NCBI RefSeq assembly: GCF_000379605.1
Contig: NZ_KB902702.1
Coordinates: 272,922-336,921, forward strand
Reading direction: 5' to 3'
Length of the DNA stretch: 64,000 nt
DNA from: Rhizobium giardinii bv. giardinii H152
GTDB lineage: Bacteria; Pseudomonadota; Alphaproteobacteria; Rhizobiales; Rhizobiaceae
Part shown: in pieces, positions 8,399-19,907 of the stretch
How positions within the stretch are numbered: the first letter of the stretch is position 1
Layout of the letters: every line of letters begins with the position of its first letter
The notes under the pieces: model-generated
Told to the model about the DNA's origin: nothing
What the model saw: the letters and a program-made list of their open reading frames with translations, nothing else
Databases searched by the model: none
Position numbers and translations under genes: made by a program

Positions 8399-8944
8399 AT
8401 GCGGACAATACATGCGGTGGCGGGACTGGCCGTGGTGCTGGCGCTTTCTGGATGTCAGAGAACGTCCATGAGCGATTTCGGCGGCAACAGCACGTCACCA
8501 GCCCCGTTGCAGGCACAGCCCGTGCCGACCGTGTCTTCCGGCCAGCTCGACGCTCCGGCGACCACCGACACCTCGCAGTTCCCCGCAGCACCGGTCAGCG
8601 GCACTGCGGCGGTCGGCGGCGTGCAGCCGGCTGGGGCTGACGTCGCGGCGGCCACTAATGCGCTCGATGTGACCAAGGAATCGATGGTCGGCAACTGGCG
8701 CGTCGCCAATGGCGGCAGTTCCTGCGACATGTTCCTGACGCTCACCAATCTCGGCAGTGGCTCGCGCGGCGGCACGCGTGGTTGCGCCGGCGAACTGACG
8801 CAGATGGGCTCCTGGGAAGTGGCCGGCAAGCAGGTCGTGCTCAAGGACCGCAACGGCAATCCGCTGGCCCGTCTGTTCAAGACTGCCGATGCGCGGTTCG
8901 ACGGCTCGACCAATAGCGGCCAGCCGGTCAGCCTTAGCCGCTAA
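8399..8944 (+). CDS. Omp19-like outer membrane lipoprotein with AprI/Inh-type inhibitor domain
   Basis: 181 residues from the ATG at 8399, chosen because GGGAG lies six bases upstream; longer in-frame starts have none. A lipoprotein signal peptide ends in VLALSGC (lipobox, Cys about 20). A Pro/Ala/Ser-rich linker follows to about residue 95, then a domain with [19 protein letters not shown], the partner cysteine in [20 protein letters not shown] and a [15 protein letters not shown] end. This layout and the C-terminal end closely resemble Brucella Omp19, a surface lipoprotein that inhibits proteases. The two cysteines probably form a disulfide. Monocistronic, with a strong terminator. Confidence 0.82.
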   Translation: MRTIHAVAGLAVVLALSGCQRTSMSDFGGNSTSPAPLQAQPVPTVSSGQLDAPATTDTSQFPAAPVSGTAAVGGVQPAGADVAAATNALDVTKESMVGNWRVANGGSSCDMFLTLTNLGSGSRGGTRGCAGELTQMGSWEVAGKQVVLKDRNGNPLARLFKTADARFDGSTNSGQPVSLSR

Positions 8945-8949
8945 TCAAC

Positions 8950-8976
8950 AAGCCCGGCAAGACGCCGGGCTTTTTT
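8950..8976 (+). terminator. Rho-independent terminator of the Omp19-like gene
   Basis: GCCCGGC (8952-8958), a five-base loop, GCCGGGC (8964-8970) and six Ts form a canonical intrinsic terminator six bases after the stop codon. Confidence 0.93.
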
Positions 8977-9042
8977 GTCTGTACGCGTTTCCGTCTTCTG
9001 AGTTGCGAAAACGCTCTACCTCTTCGTTCCACGCATTTCCGG

Positions 9043-10239
9043 ATGTTCGAACCTTTCCTGGAAATGCTTCAATCGGTTACGCCCGTGCCCAATCCCGAAG
9101 ACAGTATTTCGCGAAAACTCGAGGCCATGATAGCCGAAAGCGCGGTGCGGCGCGATCCGGCCCAGCTCGGTATCGCCCGGCGCTTCGATCATCTGCTGAC
9201 GGAGCTTGCCGGCAACCGGGCGCAGCGCAAGTCGAATGCGCTCGGCTGGCTGTTTGCCTCGCGCAAGCATGAGCATCCGCCGCTCAAGGGGCTTTATCTC
9301 TACGGCGGCGTCGGCCGCGGCAAGACGATGCTGATGGACCTGTTCTTCGAAACGGTGCCGATCCAGCGCAAGCGCCGGGCGCATTTTCACGAATTCATGG
9401 CCGATGTGCACGAGCGGATCTTCAAGCACCGGCAGAAGCTGAAGAATGGAGAGACGCGCCAGGCCGATCCGATGCCGCCGGTGGCGTCGGAGATTTTCGC
9501 CGAGGCGCGGCTGCTCTGCTTCGACGAGTTCTCCGTCACCGATATCGCCGATGCGATGATCCTGTCGCGGCTGTTCAGCGAGCTTTTCGCCAAGGGCTGC
9601 GTTCTTGTCGCCACGTCCAATGTCGAGCCGGGCAATCTCTACATGGACGGCCTGAATCGCGGGTTGTTCCTGCCGTTCATCGATCTGTTGAAGACCCATA
9701 CCGAGATCGTGCCGCTGGATGCCGGGACGGATTATCGCCTGGCGAAGATGGAGGGCCTGCCGGTCTGGCTGGCGCCGCTGGGGCCGCAGGCCGACGCCGC
9801 GCTCGACCGGGCCTGGATCCATGCCACCGCCGGGCTGTCGGTCGCGGCTGCCGAGGTTGCGCGCAAGGGCCGGACCATCAAGGTTCCGGCGGCGGCCAAC
9901 GGGTGCGCCCGGTTTTCCTTTTCGGACCTCTGCGAGCGGCCGCTGGGCGCAGCCGATTATCTCGCCATCCTCTCCCACTACCGGACGATCTTCATCGATC
10001 ACATCCCCCATCTTGGGCCTGAGCGCCGCAATGAGACCAAGCGCTTCATCATGCTGGTCGATACGATCTACGACCACGGCGCCCGCATTTTTGCCACGGC
10101 GGCTTCCGCGCCGATCGATCTGCTGACGGCAAAAAAAGGCACGGAAGGCTTCGAATTCGACCGAACGGTCTCGCGCCTGATCGAGATGCAGAGCGAGGAA
10201 TATGCGCGAAATCATCGTGCGGAAACAGTGACTTCGTGA
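9043..10239 (+). CDS. zapE: ZapE/AFG1-family AAA+ ATPase
   Basis: 398 residues, typical for the AFG1/LACE1/ZapE family. Walker A is LYGGVGRGKTMLMDLFF (around residue 90); the HFHEFMADVHERI and LLCFDEFSVTDIADAMIL (Walker B) motifs follow, then the sensor VATSNVEPGNLYMDGLNRG. In Escherichia coli ZapE associates with the divisome, and mitochondrial relatives help degrade or assemble respiratory proteins; either could apply here, between sdh and mdh. The ATG at 9043 has no clear ribosome site, so ATG 9064 is possible. Orientation matches both neighbours, but it has its own promoter space. Confidence 0.9.
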   Translation: MFEPFLEMLQSVTPVPNPEDSISRKLEAMIAESAVRRDPAQLGIARRFDHLLTELAGNRAQRKSNALGWLFASRKHEHPPLKGLYLYGGVGRGKTMLMDLFFETVPIQRKRRAHFHEFMADVHERIFKHRQKLKNGETRQADPMPPVASEIFAEARLLCFDEFSVTDIADAMILSRLFSELFAKGCVLVATSNVEPGNLYMDGLNRGLFLPFIDLLKTHTEIVPLDAGTDYRLAKMEGLPVWLAPLGPQADAALDRAWIHATAGLSVAAAEVARKGRTIKVPAAANGCARFSFSDLCERPLGAADYLAILSHYRTIFIDHIPHLGPERRNETKRFIMLVDTIYDHGARIFATAASAPIDLLTAKKGTEGFEFDRTVSRLIEMQSEEYARNHRAETVTS

Positions 10240-10252
10240 CAATATCGCGACG

Positions 10253-10280
10253 AAAATTCTTACGTTTACGTAAGAATTTT
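10253..10280 (+). promoter_or_regulatory. Perfect 13-bp inverted repeat between zapE and mdh
   Basis: AAAATTCTTACGT (10253-10265) and ACGTAAGAATTTT (10268-10280) are perfect complements separated by TT. The centre is ACGT-N2-ACGT, the spacing used by several MerR-type regulators such as LiuR. It lies about 155 bases before mdh. It could instead be a weak terminator for zapE: the hairpin ends in TTTT but has few GC pairs. Confidence 0.5.
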
Positions 10281-10340
10281 ATGATCTAACCGATTGAAAT
10301 TGTTCCACTCAAAAGTATGGGTTGATATTTCAGATTTTGA

Positions 10341-11396
<1,056 letters not shown>

Positions 11397-11428
11397 TTCG
11401 CCCGCCGGCTTAAACAGGAAATATCCCC

Positions 11429-12622
<1,194 letters not shown>

Positions 12623-12640
12623 TTTGAAGGACCGGAAATA

Positions 12641-13543
12641 ATGTCCATTCTCGTCAATAAAGACACCAAGGTCCTTGTACAGGGCTTGACCGGCAAGACC
12701 GGTACATTCCACACCGAACAGGCGCTTGCTTACTACGGCACGCAGATGGTCGGCGGCATCCATCCGAAGAAGGGTGGCGAAACCTGGACCGGATCGAAGG
12801 GCGAAAGCCTGCCGATCTTCGCGACCGTTGCCGAAGGCAAGGAAAAGACCGGCGCCGACGCGACCGTCATCTACGTTCCGCCGGCGGGCGCCGCGGACGC
12901 GATCATCGAGGCGATCGAAGCCGAGATTCCGTTTATCACCTGCATCACCGAAGGTATTCCGGTCATGGACATGGTGCGCGTCAAGGCTCGCCTCGACCGC
13001 TCCAAGTCCCGTCTGCTCGGCCCGAACTGCCCGGGCATCCTGACGCCGGAAGAATGCAAGATCGGCATCATGCCGGGCTCGATCTTCCGCAAGGGTTCGG
13101 TCGGTATCGTTTCCCGTTCGGGCACGCTCACCTATGAAGCCGTGTTCCAGACCTCCAACGAAGGTCTCGGCCAGACCACGGCCGTCGGCATCGGTGGCGA
13201 TCCGGTCAAGGGTACAGAGTTCATCGACGTGCTGGAGATGTTCCTCGCCGACGACGAAACCAAGTCCATCATCATGATCGGCGAAATCGGCGGCTCGGCC
13301 GAGGAAGACGCAGCGCAGTTCCTGATCGATGAAGCCAAGAAGGGCCGCAAGAAGCCGATGGCCGGCTTCATCGCGGGCCGCACGGCACCGAAGGGCCGCA
13401 CGATGGGTCACGCCGGCGCCGTGGTTTCCGGCGGCAAGGGCGATGCGGAATCCAAGATCGCAGCGATGGAGCAGGCGGGCATCCGCGTGTCGCCGTCGCC
13501 GGCGCGCCTCGGCAAGACGCTGGTCGAAGTCCTCAAGGGCTGA
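12641..13543 (+). CDS. sucD: Succinyl-CoA synthetase alpha subunit
   Basis: 300 residues. CoA-binding Rossmann region [19 protein letters not shown] is at residues 11-29; [15 protein letters not shown] and the phosphohistidine loop [20 protein letters not shown] (His near 250) are diagnostic. Partner of SucC. The gap of 162 bases to sucA is the longest within this cluster and may hold a processing site or secondary promoter. Confidence 0.97.
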   Translation: MSILVNKDTKVLVQGLTGKTGTFHTEQALAYYGTQMVGGIHPKKGGETWTGSKGESLPIFATVAEGKEKTGADATVIYVPPAGAADAIIEAIEAEIPFITCITEGIPVMDMVRVKARLDRSKSRLLGPNCPGILTPEECKIGIMPGSIFRKGSVGIVSRSGTLTYEAVFQTSNEGLGQTTAVGIGGDPVKGTEFIDVLEMFLADDETKSIIMIGEIGGSAEEDAAQFLIDEAKKGRKKPMAGFIAGRTAPKGRTMGHAGAVVSGGKGDAESKIAAMEQAGIRVSPSPARLGKTLVEVLKG

Positions 13544-13674
13544 GACAGCGCGATGTGATCGGGCAGGCGGTTGGTGCCGGCCCGGCTGCCCCTCGACGGA
13601 AGAAGGCAACGGCGCTGAGGCGCCGATGCCAGAAAGGTCGACCGGGACCGAAAGCCGGCAAGAGTTAACAAGTC

Positions 13675-13705
13675 AGGAGGCGGACGGACAGGTCCGCGAA
13701 GCACC
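13675..13705 (+). promoter_or_regulatory. Unusual sucA translation start: Shine-Dalgarno and hairpin
   Basis: AGGAGG at 13675-13680 is the only good ribosome site for sucA but lies 25 bases before the ATG. Between them GCGGAC (13680-13685) and GTCCGC (13692-13697) can pair around a six-base loop. If that hairpin forms, the site is brought to about nine bases from the ATG. The pairing is visible; its role is an inference. Confidence 0.4.
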
Positions 13706-16702
13706 ATGGCAAGGCAAGAAGCCAACGAGCAATTTCTGCTGACCTCGTTCCTCGACGGAGCGAATGCCAGCTATATCGAGCAGCTTTATGCGCGCTACGA
13801 AAGCGACCCGTCGTCGGTCTCCGGCGAGTGGCAGTCGTTCTTCAAGGCGCTGCAGGACCAGCCTGACGACGTGATCAAGGCGGCCAAGGGCGCCTCCTGG
13901 AAAAAGCCGAACTGGCCGATCGTCGCCAATGGCGAACTGGTCTCGGCGCTCGATGGCGACTGGGGCACGGTCGAGAAGGTCATCGAAAAGAAGGTAAAGG
14001 CCAAGGCCGAGGAACAGGCTGTCGTCACCGGCGTTGCGCCGAGTGCCGCCGATGTCCACCAGCAGACCCGTGACAGCGTTCGCGCCATCATGATGATCCG
14101 CGCCTATCGCATGCGCGGCCATCTGCACGCCAAGCTCGATCCGCTCGGCATTGCAGCCCCCGTCGAGGACTATAACGAGCTGTCGCCGAAGTCCTACGGC
14201 TTCGAAGAGAGCGACTATGATCGCCGCATCTTCCTCGACAACGTGCTTGGCCTCGAATACGCGACCATCCGCGAGATGCTCGAAATCCTCGAGCGGACCT
14301 ATTGTTCGACGCTCGGCGTCGAGTTCATGCATATCTCCGATCCGGAAATCAAAGGCTGGGTCCAGGAGCGCATCGAAGGCCCCGACAAGGGCGTCGAGTT
14401 CACCGCGGAAGGCAAGAAGGCGATCCTGCAGAAGCTGATCGAGGCGGAAGGCTTCGAGCAGTTCATCGACGTCAGGTACAAGGGCACCAAGCGTTTCGGC
14501 CTCGACGGCGGCGAATCGCTGATCCCGGCGCTGGAGCAGATCATCAAGCGCGGCGGCCAGGTCGGCCTCAAGGAAATCATCCTCGGCATGGCCCATCGCG
14601 GCCGTCTGAACGTGCTCACCAACGTCATGGGCAAGCCGCACCGCGCCGTGTTCCACGAGTTCAAGGGCGGTTCTGCAGCACCTGACGATGTCGAAGGTTC
14701 GGGCGACGTGAAGTACCATCTGGGTGCTTCTTCCGACCGCGAGTTCGACGGCAACAAGGTCCACCTCTCGCTGACGGCGAACCCGTCGCATCTTGAAATC
14801 GTCAACCCGGTCGTCATGGGCAAGGCCCGTGCCAAGCAGGACCAGATGGCGAAGGTCTTCGAGGGCGACATCATTCCCCTGTCGGAGCGTGCCCAGGTCA
14901 TGCCGCTGTTGCTGCACGGCGATGCCGCCTTCGCCGGCCAGGGCGTGACGGCTGAAATCCTCGGGCTGTCCGGCCTGCGCGGCCATCGCGTCGCCGGCAC
15001 CGTGCACTTCATCATCAACAACCAGATCGGCTTCACCACCAATCCGGCCTTCTCGCGCTCGTCGCCCTATCCGTCGGATGTGGCCAAGATGATCGAGGCG
15101 CCGATCTTCCATGTCAACGGCGACGATCCGGAAGCGGTAACGTACGCGGCCAAGATCGCCACCGAATTCCGGATGAAGTTCCACAAGCCAGTCGTCATCG
15201 ACATGTTCTGCTATCGCCGCTTCGGCCATAACGAAGGCGACGAGCCGTCGTTCACGCAGCCGAAGATGTACAAGGTCATCCGCGCCCACAAGACGGTCGT
15301 CCAGCTCTATGGCGAACGCCTGATCGCCGAGGGCCTGATCACCGAAGGCGAGCTTGAGAAGATGCGGGCCGACTGGCGCGCCCATCTGGAGCAGGAATTC
15401 GAGGCGGGACAGGCCTACAAGCCGAACAAGGCCGACTGGCTGGACGGTGTCTGGTCGGGTCTGCGCGCTGCCGACAACCAGGACGAACAGCGCCGCGGCA
15501 AGACCTCGGTGCCGATGAAGACGCTGAAGGATGTCGGCCGCAAGCTGTCGGAGGTCCCGGCAGGCTTCAACGTCCACAAGACGATCCAGCGCTTCATGGA
15601 CAGCCGCGCCAACATGATCCAGACCGGCGAAGGCATCGACTGGGCGATGGCGGAAGCGCTTGCGTTCGGCACGCTTGCCATCGAAGGCACGAAGATCCGC
15701 CTGTCGGGCCAGGATTGCGAGCGCGGCACCTTCTCGCAGCGCCATTCGGTCCTCTACGACCAGGAGACCGAGGAACGCTATATCCCGCTTGCCAATCTGT
15801 CGCCGACCCAGGCGCGCTACGAGGTCATCAACTCGATGCTCTCGGAAGAGGCGGTCCTCGGTTTCGAATACGGCTATTCGCTCGCCCGGCCGAATGCGCT
15901 GACGCTGTGGGAAGCCCAGTTCGGTGACTTCGCCAACGGCGCACAGGTCGTCTTCGACCAGTTCATCTCGTCGGGCGAACGCAAGTGGCTGCGCATGTCC
16001 GGTCTCGTCTGCCTGCTGCCGCATGGCTATGAAGGCCAGGGTCCGGAACACTCTTCGGCTCGCCTCGAGCGCTGGCTGCAGATGTGCGCCGAAGACAACA
16101 TGCAGGTCGCCAACGTCACGACACCGGCGAACTACTTCCACATCCTGCGCCGTCAGGTGAAGCGCGACTTCCGCAAGCCGCTAATCATGATGACGCCGAA
16201 GTCGCTGCTGCGCCATAAGCGCGCCGTCTCTTCGCTGTCGGAAATGGCCGGCGAAAGCTCGTTCCATCGCCTGCTCTGGGACGATGCCGAAGTCATCAAG
16301 GACGGCCCGATCAAGCTGCAGAAGGACGCCAAGATCCGTCGCGTCGTTCTCTGCACCGGCAAGGTCTATTATGACCTGCTGGAAGAGCGCGAGAAGCGCG
16401 GCATCGACGATGTCTATCTGCTGCGCGTCGAGCAGCTCTATCCGTTCCCGGCCAAGGCGCTCATCAATGAGCTCTCGCGCTTCCGCAATGCGGAAATGGT
16501 CTGGTGCCAGGAAGAGCCGAAGAACATGGGCGCCTGGTCGTTCATCGACCCGTATCTGGAATGGGTGCTTGCCCATATCGATGCGAAGTACCAGCGCGTC
16601 CGCTACACCGGTCGTCCGGCCGCCGCCTCTCCGGCGACGGGCCTGATGTCCAAGCACCTCGCCCAGCTCGCCGCCTTCCTAGAAGACGCGCTCGGCGGTT
16701 GA
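13706..16702 (+). CDS. sucA: 2-oxoglutarate dehydrogenase E1 component
   Basis: 998 residues, full length for the thiamine-diphosphate-dependent E1 of the 2-oxoglutarate dehydrogenase complex. N-terminal FLDGANASYIEQLYARYESD; the active-site region LIPALEQIIKRGGQ...ILGMAHRGRLNVLTNVMGKP; the thiamine-binding GDAAFAGQGVTAEILGLSGL; and the C-terminal QEEPKNMGAWSFIDPYLEWV are all as expected. It decarboxylates 2-oxoglutarate and passes the succinyl group to the lipoyl arm of SucB. Its translation start looks unusual (separate entry). The next gene is a YciI-like gene rather than sucB. Confidence 0.98.
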   Translation: MARQEANEQFLLTSFLDGANASYIEQLYARYESDPSSVSGEWQSFFKALQDQPDDVIKAAKGASWKKPNWPIVANGELVSALDGDWGTVEKVIEKKVKAKAEEQAVVTGVAPSAADVHQQTRDSVRAIMMIRAYRMRGHLHAKLDPLGIAAPVEDYNELSPKSYGFEESDYDRRIFLDNVLGLEYATIREMLEILERTYCSTLGVEFMHISDPEIKGWVQERIEGPDKGVEFTAEGKKAILQKLIEAEGFEQFIDVRYKGTKRFGLDGGESLIPALEQIIKRGGQVGLKEIILGMAHRGRLNVLTNVMGKPHRAVFHEFKGGSAAPDDVEGSGDVKYHLGASSDREFDGNKVHLSLTANPSHLEIVNPVVMGKARAKQDQMAKVFEGDIIPLSERAQVMPLLLHGDAAFAGQGVTAEILGLSGLRGHRVAGTVHFIINNQIGFTTNPAFSRSSPYPSDVAKMIEAPIFHVNGDDPEAVTYAAKIATEFRMKFHKPVVIDMFCYRRFGHNEGDEPSFTQPKMYKVIRAHKTVVQLYGERLIAEGLITEGELEKMRADWRAHLEQEFEAGQAYKPNKADWLDGVWSGLRAADNQDEQRRGKTSVPMKTLKDVGRKLSEVPAGFNVHKTIQRFMDSRANMIQTGEGIDWAMAEALAFGTLAIEGTKIRLSGQDCERGTFSQRHSVLYDQETEERYIPLANLSPTQARYEVINSMLSEEAVLGFEYGYSLARPNALTLWEAQFGDFANGAQVVFDQFISSGERKWLRMSGLVCLLPHGYEGQGPEHSSARLERWLQMCAEDNMQVANVTTPANYFHILRRQVKRDFRKPLIMMTPKSLLRHKRAVSSLSEMAGESSFHRLLWDDAEVIKDGPIKLQKDAKIRRVVLCTGKVYYDLLEEREKRGIDDVYLLRVEQLYPFPAKALINELSRFRNAEMVWCQEEPKNMGAWSFIDPYLEWVLAHIDAKYQRVRYTGRPAAASPATGLMSKHLAQLAAFLEDALGG

Positions 16703-16715
16703 GAGGCAGCGCTCC

Positions 16716-17033
16716 ATGGCCTATTTTCATCTGAAATTAGTGCCACCCCGCAGCACGTTTCCTCAGGATGCAACGTCTGAGGAAATGGCTGCGATGGAGC
16801 GTCACTCAGCCTATTGGCGAGCCCAGGCCGATGCGGGACGCGCCATTGCGCTCGGTCCCGTCTTCGCCAAGGACGGTGCCTGGGGCATGGCGCTGGTGGA
16901 GGTTCCCGACGGGAATGCCGCCCAGGCTCTCGCCGACGGCGACCCCGTCATCGCCGCCAGCCTCGGCTTCCGGTTCGAAATTGCCGCGATACCCAAACTC
17001 ATTCTCCGGCACGTCGCCGCACCTGCCGCATAA
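16716..17033 (+). CDS. YciI-like protein between sucA and sucB
   Basis: 105 residues. [16 protein letters not shown], a histidine in [20 protein letters not shown] (about residue 30), [19 protein letters not shown] and a [19 protein letters not shown] tail match the YciI-like dimeric alpha-beta-barrel family. It starts 13 bases after sucA and ends 29 bases before sucB, so it is surely co-transcribed with both subunits of the dehydrogenase. No activity is known for this subgroup. It is not closely similar to the YciI-like protein at 1.6 kb, so a local duplication is unlikely. Confidence 0.85.
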   Translation: MAYFHLKLVPPRSTFPQDATSEEMAAMERHSAYWRAQADAGRAIALGPVFAKDGAWGMALVEVPDGNAAQALADGDPVIAASLGFRFEIAAIPKLILRHVAAPAA

Positions 17034-17062
17034 CCGATAACGATCAAAGTCAGGATCTGAAA

Positions 17063-18301
17063 ATGGCCACAGAAATCCGCGTTCCTACCCTCGGAGAGTC
17101 CGTCAGCGAAGCGACCGTCGGCACATGGTTCAAGAAGGTGGGCGACACCGTCAAAGCCGATGAACCGCTGCTCGAGCTCGAAACCGACAAGGTGACCATC
17201 GAGGTTCCGGCGCCAGCCGCAGGCACGCTTTCCGAAATCGTCGCCAATGCCGGTGAAACCGTTGGCCTCGGCGCCCTGCTCGGCCAGATCGCCAACGGCG
17301 CCGCCGGCGCCGCTGTTGCCGCGCCCGCGGCTGAAAAGAAGGTCGCCGCTCCGGCTGCCGCCGCCGCTGCTCCGGTTGCCGCTGCTGCCCCGCAGGCCGC
17401 GTCTGCCATGCCGGCGGCTCCGGCCGCCGCCAAGATGCTTGCCGAAAACAACCTGTCGGCCGATCAGGTCGATGGCTCCGGCAAGCGCGGCCAGGTGCTG
17501 AAGGGCGATGTCATCGCTGCCGTCGCCAAGGGAATTTCGACGCCGGCGGCTACCGAGCCGGTCAAGATCGTGACCCGTGGTCCGTCCTCGACCGAGGACG
17601 CCCCGCGCGAAGAGCGCGTCAAGATGACCCGCCTGCGCCAAACCATCGCCAAGCGCCTGAAGGACGCCCAGAACACGGCGGCCATGCTTACCACCTACAA
17701 CGAGGTGGACATGTCGGCCGTCATGGACCTGCGCAACCGCTACAAGGATCTTTTTGAAAAGAAGCACGGCGTCAAGCTCGGCTTCATGGGCTTCTTCACC
17801 AAGGCGGTGACGCATGCGCTGAAGGAAATCCCGGCCGTCAACGCCGAGATCGACGGCACCGACATCATCTACAAGAACTTCTGCCACATCGGCATGGCCG
17901 TCGGCACCGACAAGGGCCTGGTCGTTCCGGTCATCCGCGATGCCGACCAGATGTCGATCGCCGAAATCGAAAAGGATCTCGGCCGTCTTGCCAAGGCTGC
18001 GCGTGACGGCTCGCTTTCCATGGCAGACATGCAGGGCGGCACCTTCACGATCACCAATGGCGGCGTCTACGGCTCGCTGATGTCCTCGCCGATCCTCAAC
18101 GCGCCGCAGTCCGGCATTCTCGGCATGCACAAGATCCAGGAGCGCCCGGTCGTCGTCGGCGGCCAGATCGTCATCCGTCCGATGATGTATCTGGCGCTCT
18201 CCTACGATCACCGGATGGTCGACGGCAAGGAGGCCGTGACCTTCCTGGTGCGCGTCAAGGAAAGCCTGGAAGATCCGGAACGTCTGGTTCTGGATCTCTA
18301 A
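17063..18301 (+). CDS. sucB: 2-oxoglutarate dehydrogenase E2, dihydrolipoyl succinyltransferase
   Basis: 412 residues from the ATG at 17063. The lipoyl domain (1-77) has the modified lysine in [17 protein letters not shown] (Lys43). An Ala/Pro-rich linker follows, then the peripheral-subunit-binding domain ([20 protein letters not shown], about 115-150) and the catalytic domain ending with [12 protein letters not shown], which has the active-site histidine and aspartate. The frame is open upstream within the YciI-like gene, but only the chosen start gives a standard lipoyl domain. Core of the complex. Confidence 0.97.
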   Translation: MATEIRVPTLGESVSEATVGTWFKKVGDTVKADEPLLELETDKVTIEVPAPAAGTLSEIVANAGETVGLGALLGQIANGAAGAAVAAPAAEKKVAAPAAAAAAPVAAAAPQAASAMPAAPAAAKMLAENNLSADQVDGSGKRGQVLKGDVIAAVAKGISTPAATEPVKIVTRGPSSTEDAPREERVKMTRLRQTIAKRLKDAQNTAAMLTTYNEVDMSAVMDLRNRYKDLFEKKHGVKLGFMGFFTKAVTHALKEIPAVNAEIDGTDIIYKNFCHIGMAVGTDKGLVVPVIRDADQMSIAEIEKDLGRLAKAARDGSLSMADMQGGTFTITNGGVYGSLMSSPILNAPQSGILGMHKIQERPVVVGGQIVIRPMMYLALSYDHRMVDGKEAVTFLVRVKESLEDPERLVLDL

Positions 18302-18312
18302 GGAGCGCCCCA

Positions 18313-18726
18313 ATGGACGCGGCAGCACTGGCGGCATCGCCATTTATTTCGCTTCTCGCCTGGAGCGTCGTGCTGCTCGTCTTTCATGTCAGCCTGCAGG
18401 GCATGATGTCTACATTCGAACTCGGATCGGCCTGGAATGCCGGTCCGCGGGATGACGAAAGGAAGCCGTCCGGCAAGCTGGCCGGACGCGCTGAGCGGGC
18501 ATCCGGCAATTTCCAGGAGACCTATCCGGCGTTCGTCGGACTGGCGCTTGCCCTTGCCATCGCCGGCGACCCGACCGGCTGGGGCCTGACCGGCGCCTGG
18601 CTTTGGTTTGCCTTCAGGATTGCCTATATTCCGCTTTATCTGGCGGGCGTTTCCTATGTCCGCTCGCTCTTCTGGCTTGGCTCGCTCGCCGGGCTTCTCA
18701 TCATGGTATCGGCGCTCGTTTTCTAA
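18313..18726 (+). CDS. MAPEG family membrane protein
   Basis: 137 residues with four hydrophobic stretches (about 10-32, 72-88, 92-112 and 118-137). GRAERASGNFQETYPAFVGLAL followed by AWLWFAFRIAYIPLYLAGV fits the MAPEG superfamily, in which the Arg-Asn-x-x-Glu pattern contributes to glutathione binding. Bacterial members are of unknown substrate. It begins 11 bases after sucB and is probably co-transcribed. There is nothing to link it biochemically to 2-oxoglutarate dehydrogenase beyond position. Confidence 0.85.
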   Translation: MDAAALAASPFISLLAWSVVLLVFHVSLQGMMSTFELGSAWNAGPRDDERKPSGKLAGRAERASGNFQETYPAFVGLALALAIAGDPTGWGLTGAWLWFAFRIAYIPLYLAGVSYVRSLFWLGSLAGLLIMVSALVF

Positions 18727-18768
18727 ACAGGAAAGCGGAACCCCGACAGCGATAACCGGAGACGTGCC

Positions 18769-19410
18769 GTGCATCCCTATCTCCTCGAACTCGTGTCGCT
18801 GATGGCGATCTTCTCCTTCGCCATCGTCTCGCCCGGCGCCGATCTTGCCATGGTCATGCGCCAATCGCTGGTTCACGGCCGCCGCGCGGCGATCGTCACC
18901 TCCTTCGGCGTCGGCACGGCGCTGATGTTTCATGTGACCTACACGATCCTCGGTCTCGGGCTGGTCATCTCGCAGTCGATCTACCTGTTCAACATCGTCA
19001 AATGGTGCGGCGTCGCCTACCTACTCTATATCGGTGTCAAGGCACTCAGGGCCGGCAAGACGGACATGACGGTCGAGCACGAAGGCGCAGACCCGACGAA
19101 AAAGCGCCAGACCGTGTTGAAGGCCTTCGGCCTCGGTTTTGCTGCCAATGCGCTCAACCCGAAAGCCGTCTTTTTCTTCCTGTCGATCTTCTCGACGGTG
19201 GTCAGCGCCCATACGCCGATCGCGGTGAAGTTCGGCTATGGCCTGGTCATGGCAGGCAGCCTGATCCTCTGGTTCGTCGGCGTCAGCCTGTTCATGACGA
19301 CGCCGAAGATGCGCGCCGCCTTCTCGCGCGCGAGCCAGTGGATCGATCGCGTCAGCGGCCTCGTCTTCATCGCGCTTGGCCTGAAGCTCGCCACGGAAAA
19401 GGCTTCCTGA
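18769..19410 (+). CDS. LysE family translocator
   Basis: 213 residues, six hydrophobic segments, and the LysE/RhtB signature near the N-terminus (FAIVSPGADLAMVMRQSLVH, about residues 17-36), plus GFAANALNPKAVFFFLSIF around residue 125. These proteins export amino acids or related small molecules across the inner membrane. Start is the GTG at 18769 with GGAG eight bases upstream. The next gene begins only two bases after the stop. Confidence 0.9.
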   Translation: MHPYLLELVSLMAIFSFAIVSPGADLAMVMRQSLVHGRRAAIVTSFGVGTALMFHVTYTILGLGLVISQSIYLFNIVKWCGVAYLLYIGVKALRAGKTDMTVEHEGADPTKKRQTVLKAFGLGFAANALNPKAVFFFLSIFSTVVSAHTPIAVKFGYGLVMAGSLILWFVGVSLFMTTPKMRAAFSRASQWIDRVSGLVFIALGLKLATEKAS

Positions 19411-19412
19411 GC

Positions 19413-19907
19413 ATGCGCCCCGCCGCTCCCGCATCGATCCTCTGTATCCTGCTGGCCGTGACGCCAGCGGCTGCGGCGGAGTGCCTGCAGGAGCAGGCGG
19501 TCTATGGCGATGCGGACGGCGCCTATGAACTGCGTTTCGAACCGGTGGGCTCGGCAAGCGCCGCGACCAGCAATCACTTCAAGGTCAAGGTGGCAAAGAC
19601 CGATCTGGTTCTCGACGGTATCGTCATGCAGTCGGGCGAACCCGTCCGGCCGAACGGCATGATCATGAACAACTGCCCGCAGGGCGATTCCACCGGGGAG
19701 GAGATCGCCGCCTGCACCGTCTGGGAGGGCGTGATCTATGCCATCGGTGGCGACGGCAAGGTCGGTCCCCTGCCCGAGGAGGGATCGGAAGCGGCAGCCC
19801 AGCTGCTTTTGCCTGATTTCGGTCCCGCCGTGCGCAACTCGTCCATCTGGGGCAAGGCGACCGTCGCGCCCTGGGATGTTCTGTCTTTGAAGGGATGCGT
19901 CCAATGA
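19413..19907 (+). CDS. Secreted hypothetical protein
   Basis: 164 residues, not recognised. The first 21 residues form a signal peptide (SILCILLAVTPAAAAE, cleavage near AAA-E). The mature part is about 140 residues, acidic, with four cysteines (ECLQEQ, NNCPQG, AACTVW and a C-terminal GCVQ), consistent with a periplasmic disulfide-bonded protein. It starts two bases after the LysE gene and overlaps the SDR start by four bases (ATGA), so it sits in a tightly packed operon. Confidence 0.78.
   Translation: MRPAAPASILCILLAVTPAAAAECLQEQAVYGDADGAYELRFEPVGSASAATSNHFKVKVAKTDLVLDGIVMQSGEPVRPNGMIMNNCPQGDSTGEEIAACTVWEGVIYAIGGDGKVGPLPEEGSEAAAQLLLPDFGPAVRNSSIWGKATVAPWDVLSLKGCVQ

Noticed and set aside
13673-16141. 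822-codon open frame antisense to sucA
   Set aside because: Shadow frame caused by codon bias; sucA on the other strand has full-length family conservation.
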